A stretch of 13,440 nt of DNA from Euryarchaeota archaeon UBA556 (GCA_002494975.1 DADI01000045.1:1-13440); one strand, 5' to 3'; numbered from the stretch's first letter, positions 1-7,137 are shown. The notes: a model not told the origin generated them from the sequence alone. Made by a program: numbers and translations.

Positions 1-119
1 ATTACTTGAGCCGCTGGGCTTCTTTCAACCATCATCATTGTACCCGGTGTTTGGACATTAACCATTTGTGGCTGTGTCCCTACCTCACCTGAAAATACAT
101 CTTCTCCTTCGCCATTCAT
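1..119 (-). CDS. Unidentified protein, N-terminal part only
   Basis: An open frame starts at the ATG in bases 119-117 on the minus strand and stays open for 39 codons to the window edge. The visible N-terminus begins MNGEGEDVFSGEVGTQ and continues as a Gln/Pro/Met-rich, low-complexity stretch with three consecutive Met, so it is probably a disordered leader before a domain lying outside the window. No signal peptide or membrane segment is visible in this part. It starts 48 bases beyond the pgk stop on the same strand, so it may be co-transcribed with pgk. There is no clear Shine-Dalgarno sequence. I do not recognise the family and assign no function. The reality of the gene is inferred from the open frame and its position. 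Confidence 0.5.
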   Translation of the reverse strand, partial: MNGEGEDVFSGEVGTQPQMVNVQTPGTMMMVERSPAAQV

Positions 120-167
120 GTTTTAGGCTGATAAGTTAATGCACTTAGAAGTTGGGACGGATTAGAT

Positions 168-1439
168 TTATTTTTTAATACCTAAAGCATCTAAAATTGG
201 ACGGAATTTAGTATTTGAACGATTTAAGGAATCTATGACCGGCATGAACCCTCCTGAAAGCATAGTAAGGCAGGCACCTCCACCAGTACTGTTGTGAGTT
301 ACTTGATCTACTGCGCCCCTATTACTAACTAATGAACTGGTATGACCTCCACCTACAATGGTAACAGCCGATGATTCGATACACATATTTAGAATCTCAA
401 TTGTTCCAAAGGCAAATCCGGGTAATTCGAAGTAAGATGCTGGCCCATTCCAGAGAATACATCCAGCATTAATCAATAGAGGGCTGATTTCTTGTAATGT
501 TTGGATTCCTATATCGTATATTGGATTGCCCGTAGGTAAATCATCTACCATCATAGCAACTCTATCGCCATTTAATTCTACAGCTACGTCAGCAGGTAAG
601 AGGAAATATTCTGAGTGATTATCATGAAGATAAACGGCCATTTCCCATGTTTCTTCAAAGGCATCGCCTAATGTATTTCGGATAAATGATTTATTTCCCT
701 CACCAATATCTATTCCACTGGCCCACAACATCATATTACCAACAACACCGACAACAGGAATTGAGTCAATTATCTCCTTATCGATTAAATTCTTAGCTAC
801 ACGTAATGAATCATCACACTTCGTACCACCTAATATGGCGATATATGGCCGAGGAGGGTCATTTACTGCGATTTGTAGATTATCTATTTCTTTAGCCATT
901 AATCTTCCAGCGATACAAGGAACGACTTCTGAAAAACCGGTAAGTGAGGGAGAATTTCGATGCGCAGCAGCAAAAGCATCTGTTACGTAAACATCAATCA
1001 AAGGAGCTAACTTTTGTACAATTTCAGAAGTAGCTGTTTTCTCCGGCGACGCTTTCTTCATAGAATTCTCATCGTCATGCATTCTAATATTATCTAAAAA
1101 TAACATCTCACCTATCTTGAGTTTTTTAATCGCAGTAATTGCTTTATCTCCACAAATATCTGATACAAAATGAATTTTTTTACCAATTAATCTAGATATC
1201 CTATCTGCATGTTGCGACATATCTGTGAAATCATTCTTACCAGGTCTTGATTGATGGCCAATCATAACAACCTTAGAATTTTGTAATGATCTAAGAGTAG
1301 GCAAAATAGCTCTTAATCTACTATCGTCAAGGAAGGCACCTGTTGATGGTTCTAGTGGAGAATTTACGTCTACACGATATAGAACTACTTTGCCGCCAAG
1401 ACCGACATCGTCCAGTGTAAGGACGCCACTCACGTTCAT
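168..1439 (-). CDS. pgk: Phosphoglycerate kinase
   Basis: Transfers phosphate between 1,3-bisphosphoglycerate and ADP (3-phosphoglycerate and ATP), in cytosolic glycolysis/gluconeogenesis. The family signature YRVDVNSP lies at residues 21-28. The hinge region has LTGFSEVVP followed by AGRLMAKEI. The nucleotide-binding domain shows LGGTKCDDS (about 203-211), WNGP (330-333), GGGHT (363-367) and STGGGA (384-389). These occur in the order expected for a full-length two-domain enzyme, and 423 residues is slightly longer than the usual archaeal length of about 400-415. The frame can be extended two codons to a GTG at base 1445, but I prefer the ATG at 1439 because it gives the normal short N-terminus; neither has a convincing Shine-Dalgarno sequence. 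The gene is divergent from the M24 gene, with under 100 bases between them, and is followed by an unidentified gene. All signature residues appear intact. Confidence 0.96.
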   Translation of the reverse strand: MNVSGVLTLDDVGLGGKVVLYRVDVNSPLEPSTGAFLDDSRLRAILPTLRSLQNSKVVMIGHQSRPGKNDFTDMSQHADRISRLIGKKIHFVSDICGDKAITAIKKLKIGEMLFLDNIRMHDDENSMKKASPEKTATSEIVQKLAPLIDVYVTDAFAAAHRNSPSLTGFSEVVPCIAGRLMAKEIDNLQIAVNDPPRPYIAILGGTKCDDSLRVAKNLIDKEIIDSIPVVGVVGNMMLWASGIDIGEGNKSFIRNTLGDAFEETWEMAVYLHDNHSEYFLLPADVAVELNGDRVAMMVDDLPTGNPIYDIGIQTLQEISPLLINAGCILWNGPASYFELPGFAFGTIEILNMCIESSAVTIVGGGHTSSLVSNRGAVDQVTHNSTGGGACLTMLSGGFMPVIDSLNRSNTKFRPILDALGIKK

Positions 1440-1532
1440 GCCCACAGGCTAGGACTCTTTGACCGTAATGGTTGAATTGTCCTTACATACCTTCACCAAT
1501 ACCTTTGTGATTGACACTCCCACGCACAATGC

Positions 1533-2789
1533 ATGGCATGGGATATGAGAGGATTGGTCGGCCCTGAAGGCGCCGATTGGAGAGTCCCTGTACAAGAATT
1601 AGAAAATCGTAGAGCAAGGTTATCAGTCGCTCTATCTGAAAGTGGGATTGAATCCGCTCTTATCGACGATCCTGTGGAATTATATTGGCTAACAGGTGGA
1701 AGGCAAAACGGGATTATTCTAATAGGTGGGAAAGATTCTGATGTTCAAACGACTCATTGGGTGAAGAGGTCACTTGAAAGAGCTAAATTTGAATCTGGAG
1801 GAGATGATTGTCCTGACCCAGTTATTGCTCAACCAAGAATGGCAGATTTAGCAAATTCTATTCGTGAAATAGGCGGGGTCCAAAAGCCTGCAATATTAGG
1901 AGGGAAAATACCTCATGATCGCTGGAAATTCATATCCAGTAAAATGAAATCACTAGTTGGTGAATCAAAAGATTGTACATCAATAATGTATGGCTTGAGA
2001 GAAATGAAGTCAAATTGGGAGATCGATATGCTTCGAGAGAGTGGACGTATTAACAAAGAAATGTTCGAATCAATCAAAGAAAAAGGAGGATTGGGGAAAA
2101 CGGAGTTAGAAATGGCTGCCGTTGCTGATAATGTTAGTAGAAAGGCTGGCTTCGGTGGAAGAATAAGGATGAGGAAATGGCCGATGGATTGTGACAGAGT
2201 TGTTATTGTTGCTGGTGAGTCTGCATCTATACCCTCATATTTTGATTCTGCAATTGGAGGAGTTGGAGCGAGTCCAATCTCGCCTTTAGGATCAGGGCAC
2301 GCCAAAGTCAAATCTAATTCTCCAGTTACTGTAGATATCGTGCATCTACATCGCGGGTATGTTTCTGATTGTACACGTATGTTCAGTGCAGGAGCTCTAG
2401 ATAGTAGATGGATGGAAAGACTCGACCATATGGCCGAAATCCAAAAAGCAGTAGTTTCAAGCCTTTCTCGAGGAGATAATTGTTCTAAAGCGTGGGAAAT
2501 TGGAAGTTTCATGGCAAAAGAAATGGGCTATTCAGATAATCTCATGGGAATGAATCCCGATAAATCTCATTTTTTAGGGCATTCAGTGGGATTAGAATTA
2601 GATGAAACTCCAGTTATTGCAAATGGATTTAATCGTCCATTATGTATTGGCGGAACGATGGCAATAGAACCTAAAGTAATATATCCAGATGGTTGCATAG
2701 GAACTGAAGACACTTTTGTAAGAACTGAGGATGGCATGGAATGCCTCACAATGGGAAATTCTTTTCCATTATTTACAGATTGGAATTAA
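1533..2789 (+). CDS. M24-family metallopeptidase-like protein (Xaa-Pro peptidase fold)
   Basis: A 418-residue protein with a creatinase-like N-terminal domain (about residues 20-150) and a C-terminal pita-bread domain (about 165-410). The five metal ligands of the M24 fold can be placed: D268 (VTVDIV), D279 (YVSDCTR), H350 (GHSVGL), E379 (AIEPKV) and E392 (GTEDTF). This predicts a binuclear metal centre and, by family, a cytosolic Xaa-Pro dipeptidase or aminopeptidase. One oddity is LELDETP after the GHSVGL motif: the His normally found seven residues after the ligand His (H361 in E. coli aminopeptidase P) is Asp357 here. M24 also contains non-peptidases such as creatinase and the DMSP lyase DddP, so the substrate is uncertain. 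The ATG at 1533 is the first good start; an in-frame ATG lies four codons later. The DUF59-like gene follows after 45 bases on the same strand. Confidence 0.88.
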   Translation: MAWDMRGLVGPEGADWRVPVQELENRRARLSVALSESGIESALIDDPVELYWLTGGRQNGIILIGGKDSDVQTTHWVKRSLERAKFESGGDDCPDPVIAQPRMADLANSIREIGGVQKPAILGGKIPHDRWKFISSKMKSLVGESKDCTSIMYGLREMKSNWEIDMLRESGRINKEMFESIKEKGGLGKTELEMAAVADNVSRKAGFGGRIRMRKWPMDCDRVVIVAGESASIPSYFDSAIGGVGASPISPLGSGHAKVKSNSPVTVDIVHLHRGYVSDCTRMFSAGALDSRWMERLDHMAEIQKAVVSSLSRGDNCSKAWEIGSFMAKEMGYSDNLMGMNPDKSHFLGHSVGLELDETPVIANGFNRPLCIGGTMAIEPKVIYPDGCIGTEDTFVRTEDGMECLTMGNSFPLFTDWN

Positions 2790-2834
2790 ACTATCAAGGG
2801 ATTATACTAATTCCCGATACCTCTACGACGTGTC

Positions 2835-3128
2835 GTGTCTCAAGTATCTAATGCTGTTCAACGCCGACTAGCTAAGATCCTTAGGGAAAGAAAAGAGCCA
2901 CATGGAAAATTATTCAAAGATAAAGAAATCTTGAAAGGTGTCGAGATAAGTGAATCAGGAATTGCAGAACTTTGGGTGAAACCTACACACCCTTACTGCC
3001 CATGTTGCATTAATGACTTGATTGAATTGAGAAAGGAAATTACTTCTACGAAAGGGATCTTAGCCTGCCATATTGAAGTAATCTCAATACCGCAAGCAAA
3101 AAGATGGACTGCTGCTATAAACGAATAG
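2835..3128 (+). CDS. Small MIP18/PaaD (DUF59)-like protein
   Basis: A 97-residue protein starting at a GTG; there is no ATG in the frame, so the start depends on this GTG and has no clear Shine-Dalgarno sequence. After a basic N-terminal helix (residues 5-22) the protein resembles the alpha/beta fold of the MIP18/PaaD family, which acts in iron-sulfur cluster maturation. A strand (ELWVKPTHP, 45-53) runs into a cysteine loop, then a helix (NDLIELRKEIT), then a strand (ACHIEVISI), and the protein ends with RWTAAINE where the family usually has a WTxxM-like tail. The usual single active Cys is replaced by CPCC (C55, C57, C58), with a further Cys at 78. The DPE motif common in the N-terminal half of the family is not evident, so this is a divergent member at best. 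It probably shares a transcript with the M24 gene 45 bases upstream. Function is inferred only from fold resemblance. Confidence 0.6.
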   Translation: MSQVSNAVQRRLAKILRERKEPHGKLFKDKEILKGVEISESGIAELWVKPTHPYCPCCINDLIELRKEITSTKGILACHIEVISIPQAKRWTAAINE

Positions 3129-3136
3129 CCTGAAAA

Positions 3137-3292
3137 TTATTTATCCTCTCTTTCCCATCTCTTCGATTTTCTTAAATTAACCTCATCAATTTTAGACTTG
3201 ACACGCCTGGACAACCACCATACCGCGAATGTTACGGCTATAATATCGAAAGTAAGAATTAATAAAAATTCTTGATTACTCCAGTCAACCAT
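3137..3292 (-). CDS. 51-residue single-pass membrane protein
   Basis: A small open frame with ATG at 3292-3290 and TAA at 3139-3137. The start lies 10 bases after the ferredoxin stop codon, preceded by GAGAGGTA, a good Shine-Dalgarno-like sequence four bases before the ATG, so it is very likely translated from the ferredoxin transcript. The protein begins MVDWSNQEF and has one hydrophobic helix (about residues 9-27, ending AVTFAVWW). A strongly basic tail follows (SRRVKSK ... RKSKRWERED), which by the positive-inside rule puts the C-terminus in the cytoplasm. I recognise no family. Its place next to a [2Fe-2S] ferredoxin suggests a membrane anchor or docking partner for electron transfer, but that is inference. 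It is convergent with the DUF59-like gene, with eight bases between their stops. Confidence 0.68.
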   Translation of the reverse strand: MVDWSNQEFLLILTFDIIAVTFAVWWLSRRVKSKIDEVNLRKSKRWEREDK

Positions 3293-3302
3293 ATTTTACC
3301 TC

Positions 3303-3590
3303 TCATAATGGTGGAATGACATCAATGTCGCAAGCTCCTTCCGGTATCATACAACAAGACAAAATCCCTCCATCTTCAATTAAAAATTCATCCAAGCCCG
3401 GAGGTAAAGGTTCGGGATATGGGACATTCCCTGAAATTAATCTTACAAGGCAAGTTCCACAATTCCCAGATGTACAATTTCTAGGTATATCGATTCCTGC
3501 GCGATCTGCAGCATCCACTAGGAACTCATCATCCTTGAGTTCAATAGAACGCAAAAGCAACCTTCCACGGAAGAAGCGGACTATAGCCAT
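3303..3590 (-). CDS. Plant-type [2Fe-2S] ferredoxin
   Basis: A 95-residue beta-grasp electron carrier with one [2Fe-2S] cluster. The ligands follow the plant/vertebrate-type pattern: C39, C44 and C47 in CTSGNCGTC (C-x4-C-x2-C) and a fourth Cys at 79 or 80 in LSCCM, about 31 residues later. Both possible fourth Cys are present in tandem. The N-terminal strands (AIVRFFRGRLLLRSIEL) and the helix DAADRAGIDIPRNC fit the fold, and the protein has no extra domain, so it is soluble and cytosolic. The start is set by TGGGTGA three bases before the ATG. It lies 63 bases after the HhH/zinc-ribbon gene and 10 bases before the small membrane protein, so these three probably form one transcript. The partner reductase or oxidase is not in the window. 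Confidence 0.92.
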   Translation of the reverse strand: MAIVRFFRGRLLLRSIELKDDEFLVDAADRAGIDIPRNCTSGNCGTCLVRLISGNVPYPEPLPPGLDEFLIEDGGILSCCMIPEGACDIDVIPPL

Positions 3591-3653
3591 GATTCACCCA
3601 TAGAGAAGGGTATCTTCAATCCATCCAATAGAAGAATTTGAATAAACTGATGC

Positions 3654-4748
3654 TCAACGGTCTTCCCAACGAGTCCAACGTCCTGTTTGTTTATTGAAAT
3701 ACAGTCCCGCTTTCTTCATCCATTTGTTAAATTTAGTAGCCCCTGCACCAGTAGCAAGAATGAATTCTTCTCTATGTTCTTGAGCTTGGATATATCCTTT
3801 ATCTTCGATTTTCTGTTCAATCCAATCTTCAATACTCATTAATCCACCAGACAACTTACTCGCTTCAACCGCTGCTTCAACTTCTGCGAAAGATGCTCCT
3901 GTCTTCTTTAGATCTCTTTTAATTAAGTCATCAACACTCAGTGATTCAGACTTCTTAGGAGGTTGAATTACTTCTAATCTTGGCCCTCTCTGAGGATCGA
4001 TTGTTAACCTATCACCATTTTCTAATTTATTTTCTACAACTTCTGCCATAGGTGCCCGGAACTCTTTCTCACAATCCCAACAAATCAAAACAAAGTCTGT
4101 CATATCTTCCATGACATTTCCTCCTCGAGGGTCCATTTCTTCTCCACAGTCTGGACATGCGTGCATACATAATATTGGAGCGATCTTGCGACGGAAATCA
4201 ACTATATCTTGAGGAGTACCTGATAAGTCCAATAATTCATGATCTCTAGCGGCTTCAAGTCCTCTAGTCTCTAGTTGATCTCTGAGTTTAGTGCGCTGTT
4301 CATCTTTACCCTCTTCATCAAAAGTATTTTCTAATTTAACTATGAGTTCAACAGTCTTACCTAATCTATTCATTACTAATTTCTTTTCACGAAACTGCTC
4401 TACTCTAGCAATTCGTAACTGTTCTTTCTTCTCCAGAAGTTCTGAATGCAAATCTTTCTGTTCTCTCTTGAATCTCTGCTCTTCAATCTTGTCAACTTTC
4501 TTCACCCCACCGGTATCCGAAAGAACATCTGCAAGATATCTTTGCTTAGATGAAGAGCGAGGGCCTGATTTAACCGCGTCTAATACAGAGGTTGCTATTT
4601 CTTTCTTAAGACCATAATTATTAGTTAACGTCTCGACATCAAGATTTTTCAAATCACCAACTTTAATTCCACCATCTGACAGGATTTGAGCAGTTTTTTC
4701 ATCTATCCCACGGCGTAATAATGCGAGATAGGTGTCCTTCTTTGCCAT
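3654..4748 (-). CDS. Helix-hairpin-helix / coiled-coil / zinc-ribbon protein, function unknown
   Basis: A 364-residue protein I cannot assign to a named family. Residues 1-62 look like a helix-hairpin-helix or SAM-like DNA-binding unit (LLRRGIDEKTAQILSDGG, then VETLTNNYGLKKEIATSVL). Residues about 85-175 are highly charged and helical, probably coiled coil. Residues 198-226 carry CPDC ... CWDC (C198, C201, C223, C226), a zinc-ribbon pattern with a 21-residue knuckle spacing. A second set of charged helices leads to an aromatic, basic C-terminus (GRWTRWEDR) that could be a small winged or SAP-like helix unit. Together these suggest a nucleic-acid-binding protein acting in transcription, repair or RNA handling; this is inference from domain types alone. 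A TATA-like box lies about 60 bases before the start. The ferredoxin gene follows after 63 bases. Confidence 0.85.
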   Translation of the reverse strand: MAKKDTYLALLRRGIDEKTAQILSDGGIKVGDLKNLDVETLTNNYGLKKEIATSVLDAVKSGPRSSSKQRYLADVLSDTGGVKKVDKIEEQRFKREQKDLHSELLEKKEQLRIARVEQFREKKLVMNRLGKTVELIVKLENTFDEEGKDEQRTKLRDQLETRGLEAARDHELLDLSGTPQDIVDFRRKIAPILCMHACPDCGEEMDPRGGNVMEDMTDFVLICWDCEKEFRAPMAEVVENKLENGDRLTIDPQRGPRLEVIQPPKKSESLSVDDLIKRDLKKTGASFAEVEAAVEASKLSGGLMSIEDWIEQKIEDKGYIQAQEHREEFILATGAGATKFNKWMKKAGLYFNKQTGRWTRWEDR

Positions 4749-4804
4749 ATTAGTGCCCCCTTGCGCGAATGTATGTCCGCTGCGCAGTAGTCCCGCGGAA
4801 CCAT

Positions 4805-4819
4805 GCGTATAATATCAAG
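4805..4819 (-). promoter_or_regulatory. TATA-like box for the HhH/zinc-ribbon gene
   Basis: On the minus strand the sequence reads CTTGATATTATACGC, a reasonable archaeal TATA box in the 92-base gap after ksgA. A start about 25 bases downstream (near 4785) would give a 5' leader of about 35-40 bases. That leader is unusually GC-rich for the region and contains the 8-base palindrome CTGCGCAG. The box is predicted by eye only. Confidence 0.4.
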
Positions 4820-4840
4820 TCGCGGTCATAATTATCTTAT

Positions 4841-5746
4841 TTATTCATTAAATGAAGATATTCTATTAGCAATTATTGCCCATTCTTCAGGTTCTAGCAT
4901 GTCTGGTCTGTTTTCAAACCATTCATTAGAAAATGTATCTGGTGGATTTAACAATAAATCTTCCACAGCTGCCTTCCAACGTGATTTATGCCATCCTTTT
5001 ATTCGACTAATTCTTCGAGGGACTTGGGATAATAATGTTCTAATTTTTTTCCGACGGCTTGAAAAACAATGTTGAGTTATTATCTTAAACATCTTACGAG
5101 AAATCTCTCCATTCTCCTGAGAACGATCTACTGGCACCAGAGATACAATTCTAGAATTAACACGAGGAGCAGGACTGAAAGCACCGCCAGGTACTTTTTT
5201 ATCTAATTTAACGTCAAAATCGAGCCATAGGGATAAACCTAGAGGGCTTAGAGATCCATAATGTTCCATGGACATTCTTTCTGCAAATTCATCTTGGACA
5301 AGTAATACGATGACATTTAGAGGGTTTTTAAAATGATATTGTTGAATTTTATCTAAGACTGGGCTTGAAATTTGGTAAGGTAAATTTGCTACTATATGTG
5401 TCAAACCCAAAGGCCAATTTAGCCTAAGAGCGTCTCCAGAAATAATTTCTAGTTGGCCATTAGCATCTCCAAATACTCTATCTAAATGAAGAATCGCTTC
5501 CTCGTCAATTTCTATGCCAAAAACATAGGCTTCATTTCTCAAAAGATATAATGTCAATGAACCGGGGCCTGGCCCTATCTCAAGAACTTTAGATTTCGAA
5601 TTAATTGGGAACCCCTCTTCACTACAAATTTCAATAGAGCGAGAGATTATCTTCGTATCTAAAAGAAAATGTTGACCCAATGATTTGTCGGGAACAATAT
5701 GGTCTCTAAGTAAATCGACAAGAAGTCGGGGAGTTAAATCATCCAT
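4841..5746 (-). CDS. ksgA: 16S rRNA N6,N6-dimethyladenosine transferase (KsgA/Dim1)
   Basis: A SAM-dependent methyltransferase that dimethylates the two adjacent adenosines in the terminal helix of small-subunit rRNA, a late step of 30S assembly. The family N-terminal motif KSLGQHFLLD is at residues 21-30. SAM motif I is EIGPGPGSLT (56-65), the acidic ribose-binding residue is in GIEIDEEA (77-84), and ISGDALRLN follows. The catalytic motif IV is NLPYQISSP (121-129). The C-terminal rRNA-binding lobe contains FSPAPRVNS, also typical. At 301 residues it is full length. The ATG at 5746 has AGGA eight bases upstream and lies 12 bases after the DUF655 stop, so the two genes are co-transcribed. In many archaea ksgA lies downstream of the L21e/RpoF/DUF655 genes, as it does here. 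Confidence 0.96.
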   Translation of the reverse strand: MDDLTPRLLVDLLRDHIVPDKSLGQHFLLDTKIISRSIEICSEEGFPINSKSKVLEIGPGPGSLTLYLLRNEAYVFGIEIDEEAILHLDRVFGDANGQLEIISGDALRLNWPLGLTHIVANLPYQISSPVLDKIQQYHFKNPLNVIVLLVQDEFAERMSMEHYGSLSPLGLSLWLDFDVKLDKKVPGGAFSPAPRVNSRIVSLVPVDRSQENGEISRKMFKIITQHCFSSRRKKIRTLLSQVPRRISRIKGWHKSRWKAAVEDLLLNPPDTFSNEWFENRPDMLEPEEWAIIANRISSFNE

Positions 5747-5758
5747 ATTAATTCCTAA

Positions 5759-6331
5759 TTAATTAGACGTACGTATTAGATGATCAAGAATACTACGATT
5801 GTTTAGTGGATCTTCGATTTCTATAAGGTACCTCTCTGCTAGTAACTTGACTGAATCAATTTCACAAGCCTCGTCTACTTCTGAAAACTCCATCCATCCG
5901 GCCATTCCACGGGATTGTACCATTTTTTGCGCCTTAGACTTGCCTATCCCTGGAAGAAGTTGGAAAGCATGTACTTTCAAAGAAATATTATTAGCACGAT
6001 TATAAAATCCAAGATGTAGTTCTGAGTTATCCCTTATGGCACCAACTAGTTCATTGAGAAGTTCATCTTCACTGGTTGTTGAAAGATCACGATATCGGAG
6101 TAGAGACATTAGCCCTAGTTTATTTTCGGATACTGCAACTTTTACGCCATTACTTACACCATCTTTGACTAATACTTTAGCACGAACCAAATATAGAGAC
6201 GGTTCAGTTAGTGCATGTACTTCATGCCCAACAGGCCTTCTATCGGACATATCCAATATTCTCAAATGTGTTTCACCTGAAAAAGGAGATATTGGGCCAT
6301 CTCCGGCCTCAGAAGGGGAACTCGCATGCAT
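5759..6331 (-). CDS. DUF655 family HhH protein
   Basis: A 190-residue archaeal protein of the DUF655 family, recognised from its C-terminal half and from its place between rpoF and ksgA. An OB-like beta region (about residues 25-80, including HEVHALTEPSLYLVRAKV) is followed by FYNRANNIS and then a helix-hairpin-helix LLPGIGKSKAQKMV (about 125-138), a motif that contacts nucleic-acid backbone. Family members are presumed to bind RNA or DNA, but no biochemical role is established that I can name. The frame extends to a TTG at 6340. I prefer the ATG at 6331 because GAGGT lies 11 bases before it but only two before the TTG. The first 25 residues are Ser/Pro/Gly-rich and probably disordered. The gene is about 70 bases after rpoF and 12 bases before ksgA. 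Confidence 0.87.
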   Translation of the reverse strand: MHASSPSEAGDGPISPFSGETHLRILDMSDRRPVGHEVHALTEPSLYLVRAKVLVKDGVSNGVKVAVSENKLGLMSLLRYRDLSTTSEDELLNELVGAIRDNSELHLGFYNRANNISLKVHAFQLLPGIGKSKAQKMVQSRGMAGWMEFSEVDEACEIDSVKLLAERYLIEIEDPLNNRSILDHLIRTSN

Positions 6332-6402
6332 TACGCTCAACTACCTCAGACAGGTCTTTATTCAAGAATTAACTCATTGAAGAAACACACGAATTTCTAT
6401 AC

Positions 6403-6765
6403 TCAAAGTACGTGTTGACGAATGGTAGTAATGATATCTTCTACCTCTGAAGTATCCATTGCAATTCTTTTACTTGAAATTATAACTCTAACTCCTTTGA
6501 CATTTAACGGAGTTAATTCTGCCAATTTAGAGCATATTTCAGGGTATTGAGATAGTTTTTCATTTTCAGATAGGGCATTGTATAGTGCAACGAAAACCTT
6601 AGCATCAGTTTTTGTTCCGCCACGATTAGTGGATGCTGCCCACTCTGCATGTTGAAGGGCCATGATTTGCTCATAGGAAAGATCTCCACGTCTTTCGCGT
6701 GCATCGGATAAAAGTTCACGTACAGTAGCAAAATCTACAAATTCTTTCTCACTCATTAAAATCAT
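6403..6765 (-). CDS. rpoF: DNA-directed RNA polymerase subunit Rpo4 (RpoF)
   Basis: The archaeal counterpart of eukaryotic Rpb4. With Rpo7 it forms the stalk of RNA polymerase, which helps open-complex formation and binds emerging RNA. The 120-residue length and all-helical sequence fit, with the N-terminal FVDFATVRELLSDA, the central YEQIMALQHAEWAAST and a C-terminal HRDC-like segment ending in SEVEDIITTIRQHVL. The preceding gene rpl21e ends in TGA that overlaps this ATG by four bases (ATGA), a strong sign of translational coupling; an in-frame ATG three codons later is possible. The pairing with L21e is a well-known archaeal arrangement and supports the call for a family with weak sequence conservation. 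Confidence 0.93.
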   Translation of the reverse strand: MILMSEKEFVDFATVRELLSDARERRGDLSYEQIMALQHAEWAASTNRGGTKTDAKVFVALYNALSENEKLSQYPEICSKLAELTPLNVKGVRVIISSKRIAMDTSEVEDIITTIRQHVL

Positions 6766-7058
6766 CCCTTAATTGGTTTAAGATGCTCCGGACGAGCAAC
6801 TACGGTCTTTTTCATATTACCATCTTTGAAATTAACAACATAAGCTCGACCTTGCTTTCCTGCAATAGTACCTGTACGGCCTTGGAATCGACGGTGAGGC
6901 ATGCCTTTGTGTTGCGCACCATCTAATACGATAGCAACTCTATCTCCTTCAGCATACGGGTACATTACTCTATTAATGAAAACTCGGCCTTTATCACGCT
7001 TACTTTTCTTAAGAATTGAACGTGTTCCTTGGCGTTGTCCATGCGTCCTTGTTACCAT
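6762..7058 (-). CDS. rpl21e: 50S ribosomal protein L21e
   Basis: A small basic large-subunit ribosomal protein found in archaea and eukaryotes (eL21), absent from bacteria. The 98 residues match the family from end to end: N-terminus THGQRQGTRSILKKSKRDKG, then YAEGDRVAIVLDGAQHKGMPHRRFQGRTG, and a C-terminus of the PEHLKP type. AAGGTGAT lies three bases before the ATG, which fixes the start. The gene overlaps rpoF by four bases and begins 79 bases after the pus10 stop. A TATA-like sequence and two small inverted repeats lie in that gap, so it may be transcribed from its own promoter as well as from upstream. Confidence 0.97.
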   Translation of the reverse strand: MVTRTHGQRQGTRSILKKSKRDKGRVFINRVMYPYAEGDRVAIVLDGAQHKGMPHRRFQGRTGTIAGKQGRAYVVNFKDGNMKKTVVARPEHLKPIKG

Positions 7059-7136
7059 GATATCACCTTACAGACCATAGGTCTTGGAAGCGGTCGACCT
7101 GCCTCGTATTCTTAAGGACTCGGATTTGATAAATAA
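7059..7136 (-). promoter_or_regulatory. rpl21e upstream region: TATA-like box, two inverted repeats, Shine-Dalgarno
   Basis: Read on the minus strand, the gap contains TTATTTATC (7128-7136), a possible TATA box that would start RNA near 7105. An 8-base perfect palindrome GGTCGACC follows (7092-7099), then a perfect 5-bp hairpin AGACC-TAT-GGTCT (7072-7084), and then AAGGTGAT just before the start codon. The hairpin ends four bases before the Shine-Dalgarno sequence. This could be a leader for control of the ribosomal protein operon. The elements are seen in the sequence; the regulatory role is inference. Confidence 0.35.
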
Positions 7137-7137
7137 C

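Noticed and set aside
1440..1532. Promoter elements in the pgk/M24 divergent gap
   Set aside because: Only weak TATA-like words (TTACATA near 1482) are present at unsuitable distances from either start, so no specific element is called.
1913..2512. A 199-codon open frame on the minus strand
   Set aside because: It lies wholly inside the M24 gene, whose metal-ligand motifs are intact on the plus strand, and its translation shows no recognisable domain.
3316..3603. A 95-codon plus-strand frame opposite the ferredoxin
   Set aside because: The minus-strand ferredoxin motif is clear, and the opposite frame is Ser/Pro-rich antisense translation.
4291..4617. A 108-codon plus-strand frame
   Set aside because: It is antisense to the coiled-coil part of the HhH/zinc-ribbon gene. 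Its Ser/Phe/Leu-rich composition is the usual mirror of Glu/Lys codons.
4803..5075. A 90-codon plus-strand frame
   Set aside because: It overlaps the C-terminal part of ksgA, which is well supported on the minus strand.
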